A stretch of 12,170 nt of DNA from Candidatus Bathyarchaeota archaeon. Lineage in GTDB: Archaea; Thermoproteota; Bathyarchaeia; 40CM-2-53-6. Location: the NCBI GenBank assembly GCA_005888675.1, contig VBBA01000171.1, positions 1 through 12,170 of the forward strand, read 5' to 3'. Both the position numbers and the translations under genes were made by a program. The notes under the pieces were generated by a model, which was not told where the DNA came from, ran no database searches, and saw only the letters and a program-made list of their open reading frames with translations. Positions 1 to 6,740 of the stretch are shown here, in pieces (positions within the stretch are counted from its first letter, which is position 1; every line of letters starts with the position of its first letter).

Positions 1-269
1 AGCCGGGTCCTTGGACAACCCCCGGCGGCCTCGAGTAGTAGGTGTAGGTGGGAGGAGTTAGAGCCAAGAACACTTGAAAGCCACCATTCACCGTCGCAGA
101 CCCACAATACGAGATCCGCTGGGTCCCATATAGAGAGCACTAAGGCAACAGCTTTCTTCTCAACTTGTGAGGTTCCGACAAGCGTGGTTGCCGCGGAAAT
201 TCTTCCAGGAATTTCGCAATCAACACTGGGTACCGTTACCTGAGAGGAAAGAAACCTAGACTCAGCTCG

Positions 270-352
270 GCCTCCTCAACTCTCTGACAGATCATCGACC
301 ATTCTTCCGTTCCCGAACGACCTCAGAGGAGGCTATTTTCTTTTAAGAAAAT
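270..352 (+). terminator. possible terminator: inverted repeat plus T-rich tract
   Basis: GCCTCCTC at 270-277 is the exact reverse complement of GAGGAGGC at 326-333, and the second arm is followed at once by ATTTTCTTTT. That tract is itself half of a second inverted repeat, ATTTTCTT (335-342) with AAGAAAAT (345-352). A T-rich tract after a GC-rich arm fits an archaeal transcript end for something entering from the left, but the 48-base loop is long and no upstream gene is visible. Confidence 0.25.
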
Positions 353-650
353 TCAATACCCGATCAACACTCGATGCCGAATTCGCTCATTTCATGCTCT
401 GATTGGCAATCGGAGCGCATGTTTTCTGGCCCCCGATGTCCTCCTCGTGAATTTCCGCTATGTTTAAACGAATAAACCCATTTCCGCAAAATGCTTTTCC
501 GGGAATAATGAACGAATTGCGCCAGTCCTCTTCCAAAATGAGGCGCTTAAAAAAATAAAGTTGTAAAAAAGGGGGGGTAGACTGTGAGTTTTCAAGACGT
601 GAAAGAGACTTTCCCAACACTTTCATACTGACTACTGGTGCTCGTCTTGT

Positions 651-742
651 ATCGATGCGAGCTCGCTCCCCCTGAGAACTGCACAGTTCTCAGTGAGCAC
701 TAATCAATTCGCTACTTGAGCTGGTTAAGTCTCAGGGACTTA
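651..742. promoter_or_regulatory. palindrome cluster upstream of the regulator gene
   Basis: Four symmetric elements lie in 92 bases. They are ATCGAT (651-656), the perfect palindrome GCGAGCTCGC (657-666), a perfect 10-bp inverted repeat CTGAGAACTG (672-681) / CAGTTCTCAG (684-693) with only CA between the arms, and TAAGTC (726-731) / GACTTA (737-742) with a five-base gap. The last one sits about 24 bp upstream of the TATA box. Dimeric winged-helix proteins typically bind such sites, so autoregulation by the protein encoded at 802 is a reasonable inference. The 22-bp element could alternatively be an RNA hairpin of an upstream transcript. Confidence 0.5.
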
Positions 743-755
743 CTCAGTTTTGCTT

Positions 756-772
756 GACTACTAAGTATATAT
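756..772 (+). promoter_or_regulatory. BRE/TATA promoter of the wHTH gene
   Basis: A TATATAT core at 766-772, preceded by the purine-containing stretch GACTACTAAG, matches an archaeal TATA box with a weak BRE. Transcription would be expected to start about 25 bp downstream, near 794, leaving a leader of only about 8 bases before the ATG at 802. No Shine-Dalgarno sequence is present, so the message is probably leaderless or nearly so. Confidence 0.6.
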
Positions 773-801
773 CCCGTATCTACCCCTAGCATACCAACTT
801 G

Positions 802-1443
802 ATGGAAGATAGTCCGGAAGAGGAGCTTGATGACTCGTCAGAGGACTTGGGGTTCGACCAAGACTCCAGTTTATCGCCCAGAGACGGTAAAGTGCTGGAG
901 GCAATCCAGCATGAACGCTTCTCTGTTTTCACGTTCCACGGTCTAAGGAGGCTTCTTGGAATTCACCAGGAGACCCTCTCACGAACTCTAGACAGACTTG
1001 AGGACGAAGGGTTTGTCGAGAAAGTTTCCGACGGCTACAGAATGACCGAGCAAGGTGAGCACCTTTCACACCCGGTCAACATGGAGTCCCCTGCTGTCCC
1101 ATTGGTCCAAACCCTCCTTCCCCCAGACGTTAATGTAGACGTTCTTGTCTCGGGGTTGAAGGGGCATTGGTTCGGAAAGCTCCGTTGGATGGGTTATTCC
1201 AAGAATGAAGATGGAACCATCCTGAAATGGATAACTGACGAGGAAGGCATCCAAGTAGACGCAAGGTTCACAGACAACTTCCTAACGATAGAGGCACGGT
1301 TAGCTGAGGGAATGGATCGAAGCCATGCCATCAACGCATCCTATCAACTTCTAAGTCACATATCTAGACTATACAACCCTGTAAAGAGAGCCAAGACCAT
1401 CGTCACCCCAGTAGCCTACCATCCAGGCCTTGCCTTCGCCTAG
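802..1443 (+). CDS. winged-helix (MarR/ArsR-like) DNA-binding protein
   Basis: A protein of 213 residues from the ATG at 802. A TTG directly before it adds only one Met and is not needed. Residues 1-24 are very acidic (Asp/Glu/Ser-rich). Residues about 26-88 form a winged-helix domain: a first helix around PRDGKVLEAIQ, a short helix HGLRRLLG, a recognition helix around HQETLSRTLDRLEDEG, and a wing ending in YRMTEQG. The 'L-R-L-E-x-x-G-F-V-E' pattern is typical of archaeal one-domain transcription factors. Residues about 100-213 are a separate domain I do not recognise, with an alternating beta/alpha look (KGHWFGKLRWMGY, then an amphipathic helix near 172-192), possibly ligand-binding or for dimerisation. 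It is probably a local regulator, with the palindromes at 651-742 as likely targets. The protease gene follows after 100 bp. The DNA-binding role is fairly sure; the target and signal are unknown. Confidence 0.8.
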   Translation: MEDSPEEELDDSSEDLGFDQDSSLSPRDGKVLEAIQHERFSVFTFHGLRRLLGIHQETLSRTLDRLEDEGFVEKVSDGYRMTEQGEHLSHPVNMESPAVPLVQTLLPPDVNVDVLVSGLKGHWFGKLRWMGYSKNEDGTILKWITDEEGIQVDARFTDNFLTIEARLAEGMDRSHAINASYQLLSHISRLYNPVKRAKTIVTPVAYHPGLAFA

Positions 1444-1467
1444 CGCCAACCAACTTAACCCGTGTGA

Positions 1468-1482
1468 CTGGTTTCAGACCAG
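1468..1482 (+). terminator. small hairpin after the regulator gene
   Basis: CTGGT (1468-1472) pairs with ACCAG (1478-1482) around a five-base loop, 24 bases after the stop codon. No T-run follows, so termination activity is doubtful. The stem sequence resembles the longer hairpin after the protease gene (2489-2510). Confidence 0.25.
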
Positions 1483-1543
1483 CCTTGGTCAACAAGTAGC
1501 ACTGCCCATACCACTTAGGGATAGGAAGGTGAAAAAGTAAAAA

Positions 1544-2467
1544 ATGAGCAAATCAACAGATTCGTCAGCAATTCTTGAAACAGTATCCAACGCCATCGTA
1601 AACGTCGCCGACAAACTCTCGCCATCAGTAGTCCGGATAGGAGCCGGAAGATGGAGAGGAGGAACAGGCACCGTATGGAGCCGAGATGGACATATCGTCA
1701 CCAGCAATCACGTGCTAGGTAGAACCGACGAGATCGAAGTTGGTTTCAGCGATGGAACCAAACAGGTAGCCAAAGTGGTAGGACGCGATCCATACTCAGA
1801 CATAGCACTCTTGAAGATAGATTCTGATCATCTCAGCCCAGTCGAGGCTGGAGACTCCGACGCTCTCAAAGTGGGCCAGTTCGTCCTCGCACTCGCGAAT
1901 CCAATGGGTCGCAATCCAAGCGCAACTTACGGAATAGTCACAAATCCAGCCTTCAGTATTAGGTCATGGTGGGGAGGAGCCCCGAACAAAGTCCTCGTCA
2001 CAGACGCCCGCCTCAACCCAGGCTACTCCGGCGGACCATTGGTCGATGCCAGAGGCAGAGTCATCGGCATCAATGCAGCATACGCCAACAACCGAGGAAT
2101 ATCCATACCAGTCAACACGGTCAAAGCAGTTGTCGACAAATTGATGCAAGATGGCAAGATCAAACACGCCTACCTCGGAATCGTCGCCGACAGCATACGC
2201 CTACCAGAAAACATTGCAAATCAACCAGACATCAACCAACCAGGCGGACTAATCATCTATAACGTCGAGCAAGATAGTGCAGCCAAGAAGGCTGGACTTA
2301 CAATGGGCGACGTCGTAGTGAAGCTGGACGGCAAACAAGTCGAAGACATCATGGACCTACACGAGATGCTGGACGATAAGGCGATCGGGAAACGAGTGAA
2401 GCTCAGCGTTCTCCGCGGCGAGAAGCTGATCGAACTCACAGCCACTCCAACAGAATCCGAACAATAA
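1544..2467 (+). CDS. HtrA/Deg-family serine protease with one PDZ domain
   Basis: A protein of 307 residues. It is a chymotrypsin-fold protease (about residues 22-200) followed by one PDZ domain (about 205-303). The Deg catalytic triad is visible: His56 in SNHV, Asp86 in YSDIALL, and Ser162 in NPGYSGGP, with the oxyanion glycines around it. In this family the protease degrades or refolds damaged proteins, and the PDZ domain senses exposed C-termini and controls trimer activity. No signal peptide or membrane anchor is present; the N-terminus is polar and amphipathic. The enzyme is therefore probably cytoplasmic, unlike bacterial DegP, which is periplasmic. The ATG at 1544 is preceded by GGTGA at 1528-1532, a good Shine-Dalgarno match with 11-base spacing. 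It lies 100 bp after the regulator gene, and a co-regulated stress module is possible but unproven. A gene symbol is withheld because archaeal members are not clear orthologues of degP, degQ or degS. Confidence 0.92.
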   Translation: MSKSTDSSAILETVSNAIVNVADKLSPSVVRIGAGRWRGGTGTVWSRDGHIVTSNHVLGRTDEIEVGFSDGTKQVAKVVGRDPYSDIALLKIDSDHLSPVEAGDSDALKVGQFVLALANPMGRNPSATYGIVTNPAFSIRSWWGGAPNKVLVTDARLNPGYSGGPLVDARGRVIGINAAYANNRGISIPVNTVKAVVDKLMQDGKIKHAYLGIVADSIRLPENIANQPDINQPGGLIIYNVEQDSAAKKAGLTMGDVVVKLDGKQVEDIMDLHEMLDDKAIGKRVKLSVLRGEKLIELTATPTESEQ

Positions 2468-2488
2468 GACAAAACGAATCAACAGCGC

Positions 2489-2524
2489 GCTGGTCGATCC
2501 TAAGACCAGCAATTCCCTTTTCTT
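2489..2524 (+). terminator. hairpin plus T-rich terminator after the protease gene
   Basis: GCTGGTC (2489-2495) and GACCAGC (2504-2510) form a perfect 7-bp GC-rich stem around an 8-base loop, followed by AATTCCCTTTTCTT. It begins 22 bases after the stop codon. The T-rich tract alone would suit archaeal termination; the stem makes it more convincing. Confidence 0.6.
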
Positions 2525-2546
2525 ATCGTGAGAAAAACATCTTTCA

Positions 2547-2586
2547 AGTTGCGATCGTATCGCGTGAGACGAAAGCGATCACAACT
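2547..2586. promoter_or_regulatory. inverted repeat upstream of the exporter promoter (operator candidate)
   Basis: AGTTGCGATCG (2547-2557) and CGATCACAACT (2576-2586) are 11-bp arms with ten of eleven positions complementary, separated by 18 bases. The right arm ends 8 bp before the TATA box of the ABC exporter operon. The position upstream of BRE/TATA suits an activator site or a looping repressor. The arms are about 29 bp apart centre to centre, close to three helical turns, so two dimers or one tetramer could bind the same face. Confidence 0.45.
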
Positions 2587-2602
2587 CGAAAAACCGTATA
2601 TT
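2587..2602 (+). promoter_or_regulatory. BRE/TATA promoter of the ABC exporter operon
   Basis: CGAAAAACC (2587-2595) is a good archaeal BRE and is followed directly by GTATATT (2596-2602) as the TATA box. The expected start is near 2624, giving a leader of about 10 bases before the ATG at 2635. The terminator at 2489-2524 separates this unit from the protease gene. Confidence 0.6.
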
Positions 2603-2634
2603 GACCGCTAATCACCCTCCTCCCAGTATAGGAA

Positions 2635-3360
2635 ATGACGGTTCAGTCCGACAAATCCCCAATTGTTGAGGCCAAAGGAGTCTGGAAAGTATACCAGATT
2701 GGAAGCCTCAAAGTAGAAGCCCTAAGAGGCGTTGACTTGAGCGTAAGAAGGGGAGAGATGCTCGCAGTCATGGGTCCCTCCGGATGCGGCAAAACCACTT
2801 TACTAAATTGCCTTTCAGGACTCGACGATCTGAGTAAGGGAAGAGTAGAGATCGAAGGTGTCGACTTGCAAAAGATGAGCGACGATCAAAAATCGCAGTT
2901 CCGCGCGAGAAGAATGGGCTTCATCTTTCAAGCATACAACCTCCTACCTGTATTTAGTTCAATCGAGAACGTAGAGCTGCCACTACTCTTAGCCGGAATG
3001 TCGGAGACCGATGCGAAGGTCGCTGCTCTCGACGCACTCAAGATGGTAGGGCTCGAAGAATGGCGATCACACAAACCCATGGAACTGAGCGGGGGCCAAC
3101 AGCAACGTGTTACGATAGCGCGAGCGCTCGTCAATAAACCAGCGATCGTCTGGGGCGACGAACCCACAGGGAACCTGGACTCCGACCTGTCCAAGGAGAT
3201 TGTCCTGTTATTGCGTCGTCTCAACCGCGAATACGGGTTGACCCTGGTCCTCGTGACACACGACCAAGGTGTAGCTCAAGAAACCGACAGAATCGTCCAG
3301 ATGCGAAACGGGCTCGTGGAGAGAGAAGTCGCTCCGGTCCGGATCCAACCCACAGCCTAG
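2635..3360 (+). CDS. ABC transporter ATP-binding protein, MacB/LolD type
   Basis: A protein of 241 residues carrying every motif of a complete nucleotide-binding domain: Walker A GPSGCGKTT at 47-55, Q-loop Gln99 in FIFQAYNLLP, signature LSGGQQQR at 151-158, Walker B ending IVWGDEP with Asp175 and Glu176, D-loop NLDS near 180, and switch His209 in VTHD. The 'FQxYNLLP' and 'GDEPTGNLD' forms are characteristic of the MacB/LolD/FtsE subfamily, whose ATPases drive permeases of the FtsX fold. It hydrolyses ATP on the cytoplasmic face and should act as a dimer on the permease encoded 12 bp downstream. These exporters act mechanically on substrates outside the membrane rather than as simple channels. 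The substrate is not deducible. ATP binding and the pairing with the permease are near certain. Confidence 0.97.
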   Translation: MTVQSDKSPIVEAKGVWKVYQIGSLKVEALRGVDLSVRRGEMLAVMGPSGCGKTTLLNCLSGLDDLSKGRVEIEGVDLQKMSDDQKSQFRARRMGFIFQAYNLLPVFSSIENVELPLLLAGMSETDAKVAALDALKMVGLEEWRSHKPMELSGGQQQRVTIARALVNKPAIVWGDEPTGNLDSDLSKEIVLLLRRLNREYGLTLVLVTHDQGVAQETDRIVQMRNGLVEREVAPVRIQPTA

Positions 3361-3372
3361 AGGGTTCCTGCT

Positions 3373-6300
3373 ATGACGACCATTGAGAAAACCAGTCGTA
3401 AACGAACTCCGCTCTTGGCGCTGGCAATCTTCCTCCTCATCGTCGCGATCGGCGAAGGAGTAGCGCTCTTCTCCGACTACGAGAGTAATGTTTACCTTCG
3501 AGATTATGCAGCCGCAAATTCAACAACCATACTGGCCGAGATAAGTGGTCTCATTGTCGTCGCGGTTTTTCTGTCGTTCATTGTGACCCGGGCCTCCAGA
3601 GCAGCTGCTACAAGCCGCCTTGGACGCTTTGGTCACAGAATAGCCTCGCTACTCCCGATCCTTTCAGGACTGTTCGCAATGGTACTATGGTTCGTCGTTG
3701 TAAGCAAGATTGTAGGTGGTTCCTTAATCTATTTCGAAGCCTACACGGTCTCCGTCCTGTTTCTGATTTCTGCCTGGTTAATGCTGGGTGACAGAATAAC
3801 AGTACGGATGGCAGTCCGGAACTTTACCCGCAGAAAAACGAGCATGGCTATCGTAATCACTGGTCTGATGATCGGCACCGCAATGATTTCAGGCGCATTA
3901 GTGACAGGAGATACTCTCACAGAGCTCTTCACCCGAGGAGCCTACTACGGTTACGGATACGCTGATGAGGTAGTATACGTCCACGACCCGATCAGCTTCG
4001 CATACCAATACATCGGCCTAAACGTTTCACAGACCCTTGCCTCTAATCTCCGAAGCAACCCCACGGCGGGAAGTCAAGTGCTGGGCGTGACCCCGGAAAT
4101 CCTCGACACGGTAGTCGTTAACGATACAAGCTACGGATATATCCAAACGGGAGTCACTCTCATAGGAACGTTTCCAAACTCGACCCAAACACTTGGCGAA
4201 TTTCATCGGGCCGACAAATCGATCATCTCATCAGATCTGGGTAATACAAATGCCATCCTAAACGACCGAGCAGCCAAAGACCTGAACGCTAGCACCGGCG
4301 ACACGATCCTCGTATTCTACCTCTCGAAGATCGTCTCTCTCCAAGTTGCTGGGATCGCTGTCTCGGATGCGAGAGGCTACTTCTCAGCAGGCGACAATCT
4401 CTTCGTATCGATGACAGCAGCACAATTGCTTACGAATCATCCGGGTCAATCGAACTATATTGCAATCACAAACATTGGCGGGCTCAGAAGCTCAATAGAT
4501 CATACACAAGCCGTAGGCCTTGCAGCCAACCAGACACTCAACCAATTCTTCAACCAATCACAAAACGGGCTTGGGTGCAAGACAGACCCTAGCTCAGCCG
4601 CTCATTCCGCAATCATCCCGTGTGCATATGGCGAAAAGAAGAAGGCGGTAGACTCGGCTACCGCTGGCGCCCAGAATCTAGAGAACTTCTTCGTTGTGCT
4701 TAGCACCTTCGCAATAATCGCAGGGATCGTCCTAATCGTGAACATATTCGTAATGCTCGCCGAGGAGAGAAAGTCAGAGATGGGAATGGCGCGTGCAGTC
4801 GGAATGAGAAGAGGCCAGCTGACCAAACTCTTCGTCTTTGAAGGAAGCCTTTACGCGGCAGGCGCCGCCTTTGTCGGCGTATTCGTGGGGATAGCAATCG
4901 CTTACGGTATCCTCTACGCGTTCGGAACAATCATCTCGGGCGTTTTTCCAGTCAACATCGGCCAGGTGTTGAACAGTTTCACCTTCACTCCCCAAAGTCT
5001 CTTCACAGCCTTCACCGAAGGATTCCTCATCACATACTTCACCATCCTCTTCACTTCATGGCGGGTCAGCAAACTCAACATAATACGCGCAATTCGTCAA
5101 ATTCCCGAGCCTCCGACAGGACTGAAGGTGTACAATTCGCTGCTTGTCTTCGGAATTATCCTTGCAGTAGCAGGCGTATTTCTTTTCCAAAGCGCCTTCG
5201 CCTCAAAGTCCGCAGTAGAGACTCTTGTTGGCCCAAGTCTTGTCATCTTTGGCATCGGACTAGTAATGTCCCGATTCGTGCTCAACAGGTACGCCTTTAC
5301 TTTTACAGGAGTGGCCTTGCTGGTTCAATGGGCCGTCCCATCGTTTTCATGGAACAATCCAATCATTCAGAACTACAGCTACGGTCCGGAGCTATACTTC
5401 GCAGGCGGAATCCTGATGGTCCTTGGTGGAGTGCTAGTTGTGATGTACAATACGGACGTGGCGATCGCAGCCCTTCGATTGTTCTATCGAGGAAGGAAAA
5501 CACTCACTCCTGTATTCAGGATGGCTTTAGCCTATCCAGAGAACAAGCGATTCAGAACGGCAGCAACAGTCGCAATGTTCGCCCTCGTCATATTCACCGT
5601 CTCAGCAATTGGCTCGATTGCCGCGGAGCAGAACGCCGCACTAGACAAGCTGGTAAAACAGGACTCAGGTGGATATGACATCATAACGTCAACTCGCGTC
5701 CCTGTCTCCAACCTCACAGCTCAAATCATGCATGACCCACATCTAAACGGGCTGACGGTCATCCCGTTCAATTCGACGTTCCTGATCTCTATCCACGACG
5801 TTACCATCAATCAGGATTTTGGCAAACCACCGGAGCTGATCGGAGCAGACCCTAACTCATCGGCAACCTCGAACTTCTTTCTAACTAACACGTTCAACAT
5901 GGTCAACATGACAAGCAATTACAAGACCGCTGCAGATGTCTGGAATGCGGTCAGAACCAACTCTTCAAAAGTCATCTGGTCCTTCGGTAGAGTCAACACC
6001 AGAGGCCCACCACAATCCTCGGTCACTCCAGTTGCCGGGGACTTTTTGGAATTGAAAGGATTCGGTGTGCCCGCGAAAACCGTCCAAGTAGTTGGAATAT
6101 TGGACGGGATCTTCTACGAAGGACTCATCTCGAGAAGCCAACTCTTGTGGGACTCGTTTCACGTGGGCACAGGCACCCTTTCATTTGTTAAGGTTGGCCC
6201 CGGTCAGGACCCAGTTACGGTCTCCAACATCCTGCGCCGAGACTTCGTCAAACTTCAGATGGCTACGATCGTGATTCCTGTTCTCCTCGCTAACATCCTC

Positions 6301-6708
6301 CAGATCAGCCAGTCAATACTAGGCCTGTTCGAAGGATTTCTTGGGCTGGGACTGGTTGTTGGAATCGCCGGGCTAGGCATTCTATCCGTGAGGTCAGTTG
6401 TGGAGAGGCGACAGGAGATTGGGGTGCTCCGTGCGCTCGGCTTTCGAAGAAGAATGGTCATCGCCGCATTCATAATCGAGAATAGCTATGTTGCATTATT
6501 GGGAATCATGATAGGAGTCCTCTTGGGGGTGAACCTAGGTTACGCCTTCGCGGTCAGTCCGAATTCAGGTCTTACATTTGTCCTTCCCTGGCAATCAATC
6601 CTCGAAATCGTGGGACTAGCGTATGGCCTATCGCTATTGACAACCTTCAACTCTTCAAGACGAGCCGGGCGCATTCCTCCGGCCGAAGCGCTCAGATACT
6701 CTGAGTAG
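3373..6708 (+). CDS. giant FtsX/MacB-fold ABC permease with two extracellular domains
   Basis: A protein of 1111 residues, the permease partner of the ATPase at 2635. GAGGG at 3360-3364, overlapping the upstream stop codon, is its Shine-Dalgarno. Four extra helices come first (about 14-33, 52-72, 90-113, 119-138). A helix at about 157-178 leads into an outer domain (about 180-430), then three FtsX helices (about 437-462, 490-518, 543-563). A linker with three or four helices follows (about 588-605, 617-660, 676-692), then a second copy: a helix at about 729-750, an outer domain (about 752-965) and three helices (about 985-1008, 1030-1060, 1072-1092). Both halves carry the cytoplasmic coupling motif: ERKSEMGMARAVGMRR at 465-480 and ERRQEIGVLRALGFRRR at 1011-1027. 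One polypeptide therefore supplies both permease halves of a LolC/LolE-like exporter. The outer domains hold eleven N-x-S/T sequons, and Cys402/Cys417 could form a disulfide. Family assignment is firm, the helix count approximate, the substrate unknown. Confidence 0.93.
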   Translation: MTTIEKTSRKRTPLLALAIFLLIVAIGEGVALFSDYESNVYLRDYAAANSTTILAEISGLIVVAVFLSFIVTRASRAAATSRLGRFGHRIASLLPILSGLFAMVLWFVVVSKIVGGSLIYFEAYTVSVLFLISAWLMLGDRITVRMAVRNFTRRKTSMAIVITGLMIGTAMISGALVTGDTLTELFTRGAYYGYGYADEVVYVHDPISFAYQYIGLNVSQTLASNLRSNPTAGSQVLGVTPEILDTVVVNDTSYGYIQTGVTLIGTFPNSTQTLGEFHRADKSIISSDLGNTNAILNDRAAKDLNASTGDTILVFYLSKIVSLQVAGIAVSDARGYFSAGDNLFVSMTAAQLLTNHPGQSNYIAITNIGGLRSSIDHTQAVGLAANQTLNQFFNQSQNGLGCKTDPSSAAHSAIIPCAYGEKKKAVDSATAGAQNLENFFVVLSTFAIIAGIVLIVNIFVMLAEERKSEMGMARAVGMRRGQLTKLFVFEGSLYAAGAAFVGVFVGIAIAYGILYAFGTIISGVFPVNIGQVLNSFTFTPQSLFTAFTEGFLITYFTILFTSWRVSKLNIIRAIRQIPEPPTGLKVYNSLLVFGIILAVAGVFLFQSAFASKSAVETLVGPSLVIFGIGLVMSRFVLNRYAFTFTGVALLVQWAVPSFSWNNPIIQNYSYGPELYFAGGILMVLGGVLVVMYNTDVAIAALRLFYRGRKTLTPVFRMALAYPENKRFRTAATVAMFALVIFTVSAIGSIAAEQNAALDKLVKQDSGGYDIITSTRVPVSNLTAQIMHDPHLNGLTVIPFNSTFLISIHDVTINQDFGKPPELIGADPNSSATSNFFLTNTFNMVNMTSNYKTAADVWNAVRTNSSKVIWSFGRVNTRGPPQSSVTPVAGDFLELKGFGVPAKTVQVVGILDGIFYEGLISRSQLLWDSFHVGTGTLSFVKVGPGQDPVTVSNILRRDFVKLQMATIVIPVLLANILQISQSILGLFEGFLGLGLVVGIAGLGILSVRSVVERRQEIGVLRALGFRRRMVIAAFIIENSYVALLGIMIGVLLGVNLGYAFAVSPNSGLTFVLPWQSILEIVGLAYGLSLLTTFNSSRRAGRIPPAEALRYSE

Positions 6709-6740
6709 CTCGGTATCTGCTAGGTTCTTAGTTGACCGAG
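6709..6740. terminator. inverted repeat between convergent genes
   Basis: CTCGGT (6709-6714) and ACCGAG (6735-6740) flank the 19-bp gap between the permease stop and the kinase stop. A second small palindrome, CTCAG/CTGAG at 6691-6705, lies in the last codons of the permease. There is no strong T-run, so this is only a weak candidate for a shared terminator. Confidence 0.25.

Larger units (their letters stand above)
1..801. other. long stretch without a convincing gene
   Basis: No open frame here looks like a real protein. Positions 1-300 are GC-richer and have two simultaneously open frames: the plus frame from position 1 to a stop at 241-243, and a minus frame from about 278 leftward with no usable start codon. 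Positions 335-640 are AT-rich and contain homopolymer runs (A7 at 549-555, A6 at 565-570, G7 at 571-577). Small inverted repeats occur at 2-7/21-26, 270-277/326-333 and 335-342/345-352. The last 150 bases hold palindromes and the promoter of the regulator at 802. I saw no tRNA T-loop motif, SRP RNA or RNase P core motif. An unrecognised non-coding RNA ending near the T-rich tract at 336-344 cannot be excluded. Confidence 0.6.

Noticed and set aside
1..243. Plus-strand frame open from the left edge to a stop at 241-243
   Set aside because: Its text is Ser/Thr/His-rich with no recognisable fold, and an open minus frame covers the same bases; an 80-codon open frame at this GC content is not rare.
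387..626. 79-codon minus-strand open frame from an ATG at 626
   Set aside because: It crosses homopolymer A and G runs that read as terminator-like T-tracts on its own strand, has no promoter or Shine-Dalgarno, and its composition resembles translated AT-rich intergenic DNA.
1966..2262. 98-codon plus-strand open frame inside the protease gene
   Set aside because: It is an Arg/Gln/His-rich out-of-frame reading of a clearly coding sequence with an intact catalytic triad.
3860..3870. Possible frameshift or fusion point in the permease, given its length
   Set aside because: Both halves have complete domains and coupling motifs in a single uninterrupted frame, so it is a natural long permease rather than an error.
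5058..5678. 206-codon open frame inside the permease gene
   Set aside because: It is another frame of the permease, where hydrophobic helices and coupling motifs are conserved in the main frame; the alternative text is Ser/Arg-rich with no pattern.
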